Below are positions 25,144 through 34,845 of a stretch of DNA of 64,000 bases, piece after piece. Made by a program: the position numbers and the translations under genes. Origin of the DNA: Candidatus Accumulibacter similis. GTDB taxonomy: Bacteria; Pseudomonadota; Gammaproteobacteria; Burkholderiales; Rhodocyclaceae. The stretch covers positions 4,398,415 through 4,462,414 of the forward strand of contig CP054595.1 of assembly GCA_013347225.1 (NCBI GenBank). The letters run 5' to 3'. Positions within the stretch are counted from its first letter, which is position 1. Each line of letters opens with the position of its first letter. The notes under the pieces are model-generated. The model saw only the letters and a list, made by a program, of their open reading frames with translations, had not been told where the DNA came from and searched no databases.

Positions 25144-28100
25144 TTGTCCTCACCGCTTCCCCCACTGCCCTTGCCTGCCACGGGCGAGCGCTTGCAGTGG
25201 CCGTCGTTCGCTGGCTCGGCCGACGCGCTGCTCATCGCGCACGCGGCGGATGTCTTCCGCCGCAAGACCGGGCGAGGCCTGCTGGCCGTCGTCACCGGCA
25301 GCGCGAGCGACGCGCAGCGACTCCTGCAAGAGATTACCTGGTTCGCCAGCGGGTTGCGGGTGCGCCTGCTGCCCGACTGGGAAACGCTGCCCTACGACGG
25401 CTTCTCGCCGCATCTCGACCTCGTTTCCGAGCGACTGGCGACGCTGCACGCCGTCACACGGGGTGAATGCGACGTGCTGCTGCTGCCGGCAAGCACTGCC
25501 GTCTGCCGTCTGCCGCCGCCCGCCTACCTCGCGGCGTACACCTTCTTCCTCAAGCAGGGCGAGCGCTTCGACGGCGAGCAGTTCCGCGCCCAGATGACCG
25601 TTGCCGGCTACGCCCACGTGACGCAGGTGGTGGCACCCGGTGAGTACTCGATCCGCGGCGGCCTGGTCGACCTTTTCCCGATGGGTTCGCCGTTGCCCTT
25701 CCGCCTCGATCTTTTCGACGACGAGATCGAGCACATCAAGACCTTCGACGTCGACAGCCAGCGCACGCTGTATCCCGTAGCGGAGGTCCGCCTGCTGCCG
25801 GCACGCGAGTTTCCGCTCGACAGCGCCGCACGCAGCCGCTTCCGGCAACGCTTCCGCGAAGTCTTCGAAGGCGATCCCGCTCGCTCGCCGATCTACCGCG
25901 ACGTGTCGAATGGTATCGCCAGCGCCGGCATCGAGTACTGGCTGCCGCTGTTCTTCGAGGAGACCGCCACCCTGTTCGACTATCTGCCGGCCAGTTCGCT
26001 GCTCTGCCTGCACAACAACGTTGCCGAAGCCGTGCGCGACTTCTGGCGCGAAGCGCAGTCGCGCTACACGATGCTCGCTGGCGAACGCAGCCGGCCGCTG
26101 CTGCCTCCGGCCGACCTGTTCCTTGCAGAGGAACCCTTCTTCGTCGCCGCCCGTGCCTACGCCCGCGTCAACCTCACGGCTGGCAGCGACGGGCCGGCAC
26201 GAAACCTGCCCGCCCTGGCCATCGACCGCCGCGCCGATGATCCCCTGCGGCGCCTGAAGACCTTCCTCGACGGTTTCCCTGGCCGCTCGCTGCTGCTCGC
26301 CGAGACCGCCGGAAGACGCGAGACGCTCGCCGCGCTGCTTGCCGAATACGGCCTGCAGACCCGCGCCTGCGCTGGCTTCGACGAATTCCGGGCGGGCGAG
26401 ACGGCGCTCTCGCTGGGCGTCGGACCGCTGCACGACGGCTTCGTGCTCGACCACCTGGCGATCATCACCGAGGCCGAACTCTACGCCGACAGCCCGTCGC
26501 GGCGCAGCCGCCATGTCGCGCCGCGACGGACCTCGATCGACAACTGGCTGCGCGACCTGACCGAGCTCAAGGTCGGCTCGCCGGTGGTGCATGAGCAGCA
26601 CGGCATCGGACGTTACCAGGGGCTCGTCCATCTCGATCTCGGTGAAGGCGACACCGAGTTCCTCGAGCTGCATTACGCCAACGATGCCCGGCTCTATGTC
26701 CCGGTCTCGCAACTGCACGTCATCGCCCGCTATTCGGGAGCCGATCCCGACAGCGCGCCGCTGCATGCCCTCGGCACGCAGCAATGGGAAAAGGCGAAAC
26801 GCCGCGCCGCATTGCAGGCGCGCGACACCGCGGCCGAACTGCTTGCCCTCTACGCCCTGCGCGCCGCGCGGCAGGGGCACGCCTGCGACTTCAAGGCGCA
26901 CGACTACGACGCCTTTGCCGACGGCTTCGGCTTCGAGGAAACGCCCGACCAGTCCGGTGCGATCGCCGCCGTGATCGCCGACATGCGATCCGGACGACCG
27001 ATGGATCGCCTGGTCTGCGGCGACGTCGGCTTCGGCAAGACAGAGGTGGCGCTGCGCGCCGCGTTCTGCGCCGTCGCCGGTGGCCGGCAGGTGGCCGTGC
27101 TCTGCCCGACGACGCTGCTCTGCGAACAGCACTTCCAGACCTTCTGCGACCGCTTTGCCGACTGGCCGGTGCGCATCGCCGAGCTGTCCCGCTTCCGGAC
27201 GGCGCGCGAGGCCGCGCAGGCGCTGCAGGAATTGGCCGACGGCAGACTGGACATCGTCATCGGCACCCACCGCCTGCTGCAGAAGGACGTGCACTTCAAG
27301 CGCCTCGGACTGGTGGTGATCGACGAGGAGCACCGCTTCGGCGTCCGGCAGAAGGAGGCACTGAAGGCGCTGCGCGCCGAGGTCGATGTCCTGACGCTGA
27401 CCGCGACGCCGATCCCGCGTACGCTCGCCATGTCGCTCGAGGGACTGCGCGACTTCTCGGTCATCGCCACGGCGCCGCAGAAGCGGCTGGCCATCCGGAC
27501 TTTCGTCTGCCGTTTTTCCGACGGCATCATCCGCGAGGCGCTGCTGCGCGAGTTCAAGCGCGGCGGCCAGGTCTACTTCCTGCACAACGAAGTCGAGACG
27601 ATCGAGAACATGCGCGAGCGCCTCGGCAAACTGCTGCCCGAGGCACGCATCGTCGTCGGCCACGGGCAGATGAAGGAGCGCGATCTCGAGCGCGTGATGC
27701 GCGAGTTCACGCAGCAGAGGGCCAACCTGCTGCTGTGCACGACGATCATCGAGACCGGCATCGACAATCCGCACGCCAACACGATCCTCATCAACCGCGC
27801 CGAGAAGTTCGGCCTGGCGCAACTGCACCAGCTTCGCGGTCGTGTCGGACGCTCGCACCACCAGGCCTATGCCTACCTGCTGACGCACGACGAGGCAGCG
27901 CTCAACAAGCAGGCCCGGCAGCGCCTCGAAGCGATCCAGATGATGGACGAGCTCGGCGCCGGGTTCTACCTGGCGATGCACGACCTCGAGATCCGTGGTG
28001 CCGGCGAGGTGCTCGGCGCCAGCCAGTCGGGCGAGATGCACGAAGTCGGCTTCCACATGTACAGCGAGATGCTCGGCCGCGCCGTCGCGGCACTGCAGCA

Positions 28101-28581
28101 GGGACAGGATGCCGACCCGTCGCAGCCGCTGGCGGTCACCACCGAGATCAGGCTGCACGCGCCGGCCCTGCTCCCCGACGACTACGCACCCGACGTGCAC
28201 CAGCGGTTGACCCTCTACAAGCGGCTGGCCGACTGCACGCACGAAGACGAACTGGGCCAACTGCACGAGGAACTGGTCGATCGCTTCGGCGAACTGCCGC
28301 CGCAGGCGCGCGCGCTGCTCGACAGTCACCGGTTGCGCCTGCTGTGCAAGCCGATCGGCGTCAGCAGGCTCGACGCGGGTGCCGAACAGATCGTCCTGCA
28401 GTTCGCAGCCAATCCGCCGATCGACCCGCTGCGGATCATCGGGCTGGTGCAGAAGGACCGCAACTATCGCCTGGCGGGACAGGACCGGCTGGTCGTCAGG
28501 CGCCAGAGCCTGACGCTTGCCGACCGCGTCGCCGCGGTCAGGGACATCATTCATCAACTCACTGCCGAGCGCCAACCATGA
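25144..28581 (+). CDS. mfd: transcription-repair coupling factor
   Basis: This protein of about 1145 residues displaces stalled RNA polymerase and recruits UvrA. The UvrB-like N-terminal module (LPDWETLPYDGFSPHLDLVS) is followed by the RNA-polymerase-interaction domain (VVHEQHGIGRYQGL, FLELHYANDARLYVPV). The RecG-like translocase shows Walker A CGDVGFGKTEVALRAAF, VIDEEHRFGVRQKE, TLTATPIPRTLAMSL, GRVGRSHHQAYAYLL and EIRGAGEVLGASQSG. The C-terminal TRCF domain is present. The frame is open from an ATG at 25060, but that ATG overlaps a TATAAT box, so the TTG at 25144 is preferred although its ribosome binding site is weak. The stop overlaps the aroG start (ATGA). Confidence 0.95.
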   Translation: MSSPLPPLPLPATGERLQWPSFAGSADALLIAHAADVFRRKTGRGLLAVVTGSASDAQRLLQEITWFASGLRVRLLPDWETLPYDGFSPHLDLVSERLATLHAVTRGECDVLLLPASTAVCRLPPPAYLAAYTFFLKQGERFDGEQFRAQMTVAGYAHVTQVVAPGEYSIRGGLVDLFPMGSPLPFRLDLFDDEIEHIKTFDVDSQRTLYPVAEVRLLPAREFPLDSAARSRFRQRFREVFEGDPARSPIYRDVSNGIASAGIEYWLPLFFEETATLFDYLPASSLLCLHNNVAEAVRDFWREAQSRYTMLAGERSRPLLPPADLFLAEEPFFVAARAYARVNLTAGSDGPARNLPALAIDRRADDPLRRLKTFLDGFPGRSLLLAETAGRRETLAALLAEYGLQTRACAGFDEFRAGETALSLGVGPLHDGFVLDHLAIITEAELYADSPSRRSRHVAPRRTSIDNWLRDLTELKVGSPVVHEQHGIGRYQGLVHLDLGEGDTEFLELHYANDARLYVPVSQLHVIARYSGADPDSAPLHALGTQQWEKAKRRAALQARDTAAELLALYALRAARQGHACDFKAHDYDAFADGFGFEETPDQSGAIAAVIADMRSGRPMDRLVCGDVGFGKTEVALRAAFCAVAGGRQVAVLCPTTLLCEQHFQTFCDRFADWPVRIAELSRFRTAREAAQALQELADGRLDIVIGTHRLLQKDVHFKRLGLVVIDEEHRFGVRQKEALKALRAEVDVLTLTATPIPRTLAMSLEGLRDFSVIATAPQKRLAIRTFVCRFSDGIIREALLREFKRGGQVYFLHNEVETIENMRERLGKLLPEARIVVGHGQMKERDLERVMREFTQQRANLLLCTTIIETGIDNPHANTILINRAEKFGLAQLHQLRGRVGRSHHQAYAYLLTHDEAALNKQARQRLEAIQMMDELGAGFYLAMHDLEIRGAGEVLGASQSGEMHEVGFHMYSEMLGRAVAALQQGQDADPSQPLAVTTEIRLHAPALLPDDYAPDVHQRLTLYKRLADCTHEDELGQLHEELVDRFGELPPQARALLDSHRLRLLCKPIGVSRLDAGAEQIVLQFAANPPIDPLRIIGLVQKDRNYRLAGQDRLVVRRQSLTLADRVAAVRDIIHQLTAERQP

Positions 28582-29651
28582 CCACCCACGACATCGACAA
28601 CATCAACGTCACCGCCTTCGACCCGATGCCCTCGCCCGACGAAATCCTCGCGCTCCTGCCACTCTCGACGTGCGCCGCCGAACTCGTCAGGAACAGCCGC
28701 GACGTCCTGCGCCGGATACTCGACGGCAGCGATCGCCGGCTGTTCGTCGTCGTCGGCCCGTGCTCGATCCACGACCCGGTGGCCGGCCTCGACTACGCCA
28801 GGCGCCTGCGAGCGCTCGCCGACGAAGTCGGCGACACGCTCTACCTGGTGATGCGCGTGTACTTCGAGAAGCCGCGGACGACGACCGGCTGGAAGGGTTA
28901 CATCAACGATCCCGACATGGATGACTCGTTCCATGTCGACGAGGGAATGACCAAGGCGCGCCGCTTCCTCCTCGAGCTGGCCGAACTCGGGCTGCCCGCC
29001 GGCACCGAGGCCCTCGACCCGATCGCGCCGCAGTATCTTGGCGATCTCATCTCATGGACGGCAATCGGCGCCCGCACCACCGAGTCGCAGACGCACCGCG
29101 AGATATCCTCCGGCCTGTCGACCCCGGTCGGCTTCAAGAACGGCACCAGTGGCGACGTCGGCATTGCCGTCAACGCCATCGTCTCGGCGTCGCGACCGCA
29201 CAGTTTCCTCGGCATCAACGGCCAGGGGCGCACGGCGATCGTGCGCACGCGCGGCAACCGTTATGGCCATCTGGTCCTGCGCGGCGGCGACGGGCGACCG
29301 AACTACGACACGGTCAGCGTGCAGATCGCCGAGCAGGCCCTGCACAAGGCCGGGTTGCCGGCCAACATCGTCATCGACTGCTCGCACGCAAACAGCTACA
29401 AGAAGCACGAATGGCAGCCGCTGGTGATGGCAGACGTCGTCAACCAGGTCCGTCTCGGCAACCGGTCGCTGGTCGGAATGATGATCGAGTCGAACCTCGT
29501 CGAGGGCAACCAGGCGATTCCCGAGAACCTCTCGCAGCTCAGGTATGGCTGCTCGGTCACCGACGCCTGCGTCGACTGGCAGACCACCGAGCAGATGATC
29601 CGCAACGCCGCCGGCCTGCTGCGCGAGGTGCTGCCGGGCCGCGTCCGGTAG
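28578..29651 (+). CDS. aroG: 3-deoxy-7-phosphoheptulonate synthase (DAHP synthase, AroG/F/H class)
   Basis: This 357-residue type I-alpha DAHP synthase performs the first step of the shikimate pathway from PEP and erythrose 4-phosphate. Active-site segments are VVGPCSIHDP, MRVYFEKPRTTTGWKGYIND, AIGARTTESQTHRE, VGFKNGTSGD, HSFLGINGQGRTAIVRTRGN, VIDCSHANSYKKH and MIESNLVEGNQ. The length equals E. coli AroG/F/H. Aromatic amino-acid feedback is expected from the family, but which amino acid acts cannot be read here. The ATG overlaps the mfd stop, an unusual operon partner. Confidence 0.95.
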   Translation: MTTHDIDNINVTAFDPMPSPDEILALLPLSTCAAELVRNSRDVLRRILDGSDRRLFVVVGPCSIHDPVAGLDYARRLRALADEVGDTLYLVMRVYFEKPRTTTGWKGYINDPDMDDSFHVDEGMTKARRFLLELAELGLPAGTEALDPIAPQYLGDLISWTAIGARTTESQTHREISSGLSTPVGFKNGTSGDVGIAVNAIVSASRPHSFLGINGQGRTAIVRTRGNRYGHLVLRGGDGRPNYDTVSVQIAEQALHKAGLPANIVIDCSHANSYKKHEWQPLVMADVVNQVRLGNRSLVGMMIESNLVEGNQAIPENLSQLRYGCSVTDACVDWQTTEQMIRNAAGLLREVLPGRVR

Positions 29652-29685
29652 GATCGCGCGCCGCCGGGCAACCGGCAGGCTGCCG

Positions 29686-29711
29686 GCGGCGGGCTGTGCA
29701 CAGCCCGCCGC
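29686..29711. repeat. 26-bp perfect palindrome between aroG and sulP
   Basis: GCGGCGGGCTGTG (29686-29698) is followed at once by its exact reverse complement. It lies in the short gap between convergent genes and may act as a bidirectional terminator. No T-tract follows on either strand. Confidence 0.55.
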
Positions 29712-29795
29712 GCATCGACACGATGTGGCTCGTCGTCAGCTCGCCGTGGCGCGCCCACCCTTCCCGGCCGGCCGCCAGGGTCTCCGCGCGGACTC

Positions 29796-31523
29796 TCAGT
29801 GCCGCCCTGCCGGCGCGCTTGCTCCCCCGTGCTGTTCCTCGAACGCGGCGACGGCCTTCCTGACCGAAACGAAGAAGTCCATCCGGCCGATCTCCTCCGA
29901 CAGGCCGACCTTGGCCAGTTCCTCGAGGAAGGGACGCGGCGCGTCGGCGATCTTGACGTCAACCCCCTCGTCGGCCAGTTCACGGTGCAGCTCGGCGAAG
30001 CGTTGGGCGGCGGTCACGTCCATGTCATGGATCGCCTGCGCGTCGATGACCAGCCAGCGCACCGGCGAATCGGCCGCGTCGACCAGCGTCCGGATGCGGT
30101 TCATGACGTGCCTGGCGTTGGCGAACATCAGCGGCGCGTACAGCCGGTAGACCAGCAGGCCGGGTACGGTTTCAACCCCCTCCTCGTCGTCGCGGCAATC
30201 ATGGAACTTGCCGTCGATGCGACGCCGGCGCAGCACCGCGTCGTCCGGCCGCGAGATCTCGACGAGCACCGAAATCAGCGACAGCAGCAGGCCGAGGATG
30301 ATTCCCGGCACGACGCCGGCGACCAGGATCGCCACCGTCACGCCCGTCGCAATGCCGAACTCGACCCGGTCGACCTTGTACAGGCCGCGCAGCGACGCCA
30401 GCTCGAGCATGCCGATGGCGGTGACGATCAGGATCGCCCCCAGCGCGACCTTCGGCAGCAGGGCGATCAGCCCGGTGAGGAAGAACAGGAAGAGCAGCAG
30501 CCCCACCGCCAGGATCAGTTGTGCCACCTGCGTCCGGCCGCCGCTCGAATCGACGATCGACGTGCGCGACTGGCTGGCGGAGACGGGAAAGCCCTGCCAG
30601 AGGCCGGCGAGGATGTTTGCCGAGCCGAGAGCGACGAGTTCGCGATTCGGCCGTACCTCGTAGCCGTTCTTCTCGGCGAAGGTCTGCGCCAGCAGGATGC
30701 CGTCGGAAAAGGCGAGGAAGGCAATCGCCACCGCTGCCGGCGCCAGCGCCGCCAGGTCTGCCCAGCGCACGCCGGGAATCGTCAGGCTCGGTACCCCCGA
30801 AGGCACGGCACCGACCAGCGCGATGCCGTAGCTGCCAAGGTCGAGCAGAAAGGTGGCGACGATCGCCACCGCGCAGACCGCCAGCGCCCCGGGAATTCGC
30901 GGCGCCCAGCGCGCCAGCGCGACGAGCAGGAGAACGAGCAGCACGCCGAGGATGAAGGTCGGGACCTGCGTCTGCGGCAACTTCTCGACGACCGTGAAGA
31001 CGATCTCGAAGAACTCCTCGCCCTCGGTCTTGATTCCGAACATCTTGCCCAGTTGGGTGGCGATGAGGACCAGCGACGCCCCGTTCAGGTAGCCGATGAG
31101 GACCGGCCTCGACAGCAGGTCGGCGATGACGCCGAGCTTGAGGCGTGCGGCAAGCAGCAGGACGCAGCCGGAAAGCACGCTGAGGATCGCCGCCAGGACG
31201 ACGATGCGTGCCGGATCGCCACCGGAGAGCGGCAGGATTGCCGAGCCGGCGAGCAGGCCGATCGCCGCGTCCGGCCCGGCGATGACATGCCGCGAACTGG
31301 AGAACAGCGCATAGCCGATGGCCGCCGCCAGCGCCGCGTAGAGGCCGGCGATCGGCGGCAGGTGGACGAGCTCGGCGTAGGCGATCACCGACGGGATCGA
31401 GACGATGCAAGCCGAAATGCCGGCGATCGAATCCTTGCTCAGCCAGGCCAGCCGGTACTCGCGCAGCGTGGCAAGCAACGGCAGGCCCGCATTCAGGAAT
31501 CTGGAGAGGATGGAAGCGTCCAT
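29796..31523 (-). CDS. SulP-family anion permease with STAS domain
   Basis: This 575-residue inner-membrane transporter has about 10-12 hydrophobic segments between residues 25 and 410, including GLYAALAAAIGYALFSSSRH and VIAGPDAAIGLLAGS, the SulP signature region. The anion-site half FPVSASQSRTSIVDSSGGRT is intact. A cytoplasmic STAS domain occupies about residues 430-560 (VYRLYAPLMFANARHVMNRI, WLVIDAQAIHDMDVTA). The start at 31523 is better spaced from GGAG than the ATG at 31529. Family members carry sulfate, bicarbonate or dicarboxylates, and specificity cannot be assigned. It is convergent with aroG. Confidence 0.88.
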   Translation of the reverse strand: MDASILSRFLNAGLPLLATLREYRLAWLSKDSIAGISACIVSIPSVIAYAELVHLPPIAGLYAALAAAIGYALFSSSRHVIAGPDAAIGLLAGSAILPLSGGDPARIVVLAAILSVLSGCVLLLAARLKLGVIADLLSRPVLIGYLNGASLVLIATQLGKMFGIKTEGEEFFEIVFTVVEKLPQTQVPTFILGVLLVLLLVALARWAPRIPGALAVCAVAIVATFLLDLGSYGIALVGAVPSGVPSLTIPGVRWADLAALAPAAVAIAFLAFSDGILLAQTFAEKNGYEVRPNRELVALGSANILAGLWQGFPVSASQSRTSIVDSSGGRTQVAQLILAVGLLLFLFFLTGLIALLPKVALGAILIVTAIGMLELASLRGLYKVDRVEFGIATGVTVAILVAGVVPGIILGLLLSLISVLVEISRPDDAVLRRRRIDGKFHDCRDDEEGVETVPGLLVYRLYAPLMFANARHVMNRIRTLVDAADSPVRWLVIDAQAIHDMDVTAAQRFAELHRELADEGVDVKIADAPRPFLEELAKVGLSEEIGRMDFFVSVRKAVAAFEEQHGGASAPAGRH

Positions 31524-31529
31524 GCGCAT

Positions 31530-31871
31530 GGCTCCGTAAGAATGTGCTCCGACGATCGGCTCCGCTCTGTCACCCCGCCGTCAGGGCATCGCACAGCTCC
31601 CGGATATCTCCCGTGCCCCCTGGCGAATCATGACGAAGTCTTCAAACCAGTCAAAGCATGCACCAAAACTCCGCGGCAAGGCAAGCGACTCACGAAACCC
31701 TCGGTCGGCGTGCGCCGCAAGGGACTTGTGGACCGCCACTGCAGCGGACTGTGGCGATGGCTGTGCCACGTCCACTGCAGCGCCGGCAGATAAGCGATGG
31801 ACCGCCATCGCCGTAGCGGGTAAACTAGCCGCCCGATGCCACCCGGGCCACGCCGAGAGGAGAATTTCGTC
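31530..31871. other. divergent intergenic region sulP / mgtE
   Basis: This stretch of 342 bases has no supported gene. TAAACT (31821-31826), with TGGACC sixteen bases upstream, is a weak candidate promoter for mgtE. The word CCACTGCAGCG occurs twice, about 33 bases apart, around 31736 and 31769. No structured Mg2+ riboswitch could be recognised by eye. Confidence 0.4.
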
Positions 31872-33260
31872 ATGCAGATCAACGTTGAAACCAAGCCAGT
31901 CGGATCCGCCGCCTACGACGCGCGCAAGAAGCGTCTGGTGGAAACGATCGACCGGCTGTACCTGCGTGACGCCAAGGCCCCGCTGCAGAAGATGATTGCC
32001 CGTATCCACCCGGCCGATATGGCGGCGATCCTCGACGAGTTGCCACCTGCCCATGTAGTCGACATCTTTCATGCCATTGCCGACACCGCGATGGCAGCCG
32101 ACGTATTCAATCGGTTGCCGGTCGACCGGCGCACCCAGTTGCTGACCGAATCGTCGATCGAGAAACTCGCGCGCGTCCTTGAGCATCTGCCGCCGGACGA
32201 CCTTGCCGACCTCATCGGCGACCTGCCGGAAGACCAGCGCGAGCAACTGATGGCGCTGCTCGGCCGCGACAGCAAGAACGAGGTCGAAAGCCTCCTGCAG
32301 TACGACCCGAACAGTGCCGGCGGCATCATGACCACCGACTTCTTCTCGCTGCCGCACAGCCTCAGCGTCGAGGAGGCGATCGAGAACATCCGCAGTCGCG
32401 AGGATGTCGAGATGGTGTTCTATCTCTACCTCACCGACGAGATGGGTCGCCTGGTGGGTGTCGTCTCGCTGCGGCAGTTGCTGCTCACCCGCGCGGGCAC
32501 GCCGCTGTACAAGGTGATGAACCGGCGGGTGATGAAGGTGACCACGGATACCGACCAGACCACCGTCGCCATGCTGGTCGACAAGTATCGGCTGCTCGCC
32601 ATTCCGGTGGTCGACGAGGAAAACGTCCTCGTCGGCATGATCACCGTCGATGACGTGATCGACGTCATCGAGGAAGAGACGACGCGCGACATGCTGAAGA
32701 TGGCAGGTACCAGCGAGTCGGAGACGCTCACTCATTCCGCCCTGAAGATCGCGACCATCCGCCTGCCGTGGCTGCTGGCGGCCTTCATCGGCGGCCTCGC
32801 AGCGACCGCGGTGATCGGGCGCTACGAAGAGATCCTCGGTCAGGTGCTGGTCCTCAGCGCCTTCCTGCCGGTGATCATGGGAATGGCCGGCAATGTCGGC
32901 GTACAGTCCGCAACCGTTGCCGTGCGCGGCCTGGCGACTGGCGCCATCGACGTCAAGGACACCGTGCCGCTGGTCCTCAAGGAACTGCGCGTCGGCCTCG
33001 CGCTCGGCGGCTTCTATGGCATCATCCTCGGCATCTATGGCTACTTCATGCACCACAGCCTGCAGCTCGGGCAGGTGGTCGGGCTGACGATTCTCGGCAA
33101 CATGACCGGCGCCGCCCTGCTGGCCGTGCTGCTGCCGATGATCTTTCAGCGCCTGAAGGTCGACCCGGCGGTGGCAACCGGTCCCTTCGTCACCACCGCC
33201 ATCGACATCCTCGGCGTCCTCAACTATTTCGTCATTGCCACCTGGATCTACAAGCTGTGA
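31872..33260 (+). CDS. mgtE: MgtE-type magnesium channel
   Basis: This 462-residue Mg2+ channel has the domain order of Thermus MgtE. The N-terminal helical Mg2+-sensing domain covers about residues 30-140 (ARIHPADMAAILDELPPAH, LPPDDLADLIGDLPEDQR). A CBS pair covers about 140-265 (YDPNSAGGIMTTDFFSLP, LLAIPVVDEENVLVGMIT). A five-helix pore domain includes FLPVIMGMAGNVGVQSATV. GAGGAG precedes the ATG at a good distance; an upstream in-frame ATG (31836) lacks one. The gene ends by overlapping the convergent CYTH-CHAD gene by 13 bases. Gating by cytosolic Mg2+ is family knowledge. Confidence 0.95.
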   Translation: MQINVETKPVGSAAYDARKKRLVETIDRLYLRDAKAPLQKMIARIHPADMAAILDELPPAHVVDIFHAIADTAMAADVFNRLPVDRRTQLLTESSIEKLARVLEHLPPDDLADLIGDLPEDQREQLMALLGRDSKNEVESLLQYDPNSAGGIMTTDFFSLPHSLSVEEAIENIRSREDVEMVFYLYLTDEMGRLVGVVSLRQLLLTRAGTPLYKVMNRRVMKVTTDTDQTTVAMLVDKYRLLAIPVVDEENVLVGMITVDDVIDVIEEETTRDMLKMAGTSESETLTHSALKIATIRLPWLLAAFIGGLAATAVIGRYEEILGQVLVLSAFLPVIMGMAGNVGVQSATVAVRGLATGAIDVKDTVPLVLKELRVGLALGGFYGIILGIYGYFMHHSLQLGQVVGLTILGNMTGAALLAVLLPMIFQRLKVDPAVATGPFVTTAIDILGVLNYFVIATWIYKL

Positions 33261-34777
33261 GCGAACTGTTGCGAGCGCGAGCGGTCGCCGCCCGACCGAT
33301 CCGGCGACTTCCACGGCGCTGATCGTTGCTGGAAATCGTCGAGCAACTGCGCAAACTCCGGCAGCAGCGATTCGGTCTGTGCCGCCAGCCAGGCCTGAAC
33401 CTCGGCACGGTTTCCTGCCGGCAGGACTGCGGCCACCAGTTGCGTCGCCACGGCAAGGTCGTTGAGGCGCCCGAGCATCTCTTGCAGCGCGGTGGCTGAC
33501 TGGAGGTACTCGGCCCGCAGCGGATCGACCAGCAGCGGAGCGAAGAACTCGAGCCCGTAGCGAAGCTGCTTGAACGCTACGCGCAGGCGGTGACGGGCGG
33601 CAACGTCGGCTTGCAGCGGTGCCGCTGCGCGCTCATTGACGCGCCGCGCACGCTTGCTCAGGCAGCGTGGAACGAAATCGGCCAGCAGGCCGGCCGGCGA
33701 AGCAGGCAGCGCCACGAGCGCGGCGGTGAAATCGAGCAACAGGCGCGAATAGTCCTCAGACTGCATGGCTCTGCGGCTGACCCGGCGGCTGCTGACACAA
33801 CGGCGGTGCACACGGCCTTCCAGAAGCGCGCCATCGACCCGCCCGGCGAAGGCCTCGACGAGCAAAGGCAGGGTCTCGGCGCGAAAGACATCCCAGTTGC
33901 GGTTGTCGCCAAGCTGTTTCGCCAACGCCTGCCACCGCGGATCGAAGCGGGCGACGAAGGGCTCGGGCAGCAGCGGTTCCCAGAGGCGGATCGCCGATCG
34001 AAGGCGCCGGATGGCGACCCGCGCCTGATGGACGAACTCCGCTTCGTCGCTGTGACAGACCCCCTGCTCGTTGCTCTGCAGATGGCCGATGCACGCCAGG
34101 GCGATCAGGCGGAAGGCGGCCATGGTCGGCATCTCGGCGAGCACGGCGACGGGCTGCGCCTTGACCGCCAGCAGGGGTGCGCCATCAAGGAGACGGTAGG
34201 CACGCTCGGACTTGCTGCTCGCCTCGGGGTGCATCGGCAAGCTGGCCTGGAGATCCAGTGCGATGGCGAAGAGGTCGTTCAGCGAGCCCGACAGCAGTTC
34301 AAGCTCGACCTCGCGGATGGTCTGGCGGACTGCGCCGGCGTCGATCCGGCCACGGTCGAGTGCGACTTCGATGCGCACACCCGGGCGTGGCGCGACGACA
34401 TGCGCGTCGCGCCGGAAGCGCGTGGTGAACACCGGTTGCAGTTCCGCGCGCAGCGTCTCGAGGAGTTCGCGGACCGCGACGCTGTCCACGTGCCCGAAGT
34501 CGAACTCACCTGGCCGACCAGGTGCCTCCCATTCGCCACGCTGCGCCAGCCCGGCAGCGATCGGTGATGCCGTCTTGACCCCGAGCAACCACTGGCGTCC
34601 TTGCCGCCGGTAGCGGACGACGATCCGCTCGCGGCGCAGGCGGCGGTCCGGCGTGTCGTAGTAGGTATTGACGAGCAGTTTGCTGCTGCGCTCGCTGCCT
34701 GCCAGCAGCGGCAACTGTGGCAGTTGTCGGGCGGCAGTTGCCGACAGGGACAGCTTGATTTCCGTTTCCGTGGCCAT
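33248..34777 (-). CDS. CYTH-CHAD domain protein (inorganic triphosphatase / polyphosphate-binding type)
   Basis: This 509-residue two-domain protein has an N-terminal CYTH tunnel-fold domain, which starts right at the initiator with the ExExK-like motif ETEIKLSL and continues with NTYYDTPDRRLRRERIVVRY. The C-terminal CHAD domain (about residues 215-490) is helical with conserved basic patches: VCHSDEAEFVHQARVAIRRL, RDAHVVAPRP and RLRVAFKQLRYGLEFFAPLL. CYTH enzymes hydrolyse triphosphates such as PPPi. CHAD domains bind polyphosphate. This fits a polyphosphate-handling bacterium, though that is inference. The C-terminal 25 residues look like an extension created by overlap with mgtE. A start at 34855 is possible but less likely. 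Confidence 0.9.
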   Translation of the reverse strand: MATETEIKLSLSATAARQLPQLPLLAGSERSSKLLVNTYYDTPDRRLRRERIVVRYRRQGRQWLLGVKTASPIAAGLAQRGEWEAPGRPGEFDFGHVDSVAVRELLETLRAELQPVFTTRFRRDAHVVAPRPGVRIEVALDRGRIDAGAVRQTIREVELELLSGSLNDLFAIALDLQASLPMHPEASSKSERAYRLLDGAPLLAVKAQPVAVLAEMPTMAAFRLIALACIGHLQSNEQGVCHSDEAEFVHQARVAIRRLRSAIRLWEPLLPEPFVARFDPRWQALAKQLGDNRNWDVFRAETLPLLVEAFAGRVDGALLEGRVHRRCVSSRRVSRRAMQSEDYSRLLLDFTAALVALPASPAGLLADFVPRCLSKRARRVNERAAAPLQADVAARHRLRVAFKQLRYGLEFFAPLLVDPLRAEYLQSATALQEMLGRLNDLAVATQLVAAVLPAGNRAEVQAWLAAQTESLLPEFAQLLDDFQQRSAPWKSPDRSGGDRSRSQQFAHSL

Positions 34778-34845
34778 CGACAACCTCGTGCTGGCGAAGA
34801 CCGGGCCCCCCCGGTGGTTCAGTTCTTTCCTGGTGCCATGCCACT

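Noticed and set aside
25150..28575. Minus-strand open frame of 1141 codons covering mfd
   Set aside because: Mirror frame of mfd with no start site and no domains; mfd shows all its motifs on the plus strand.
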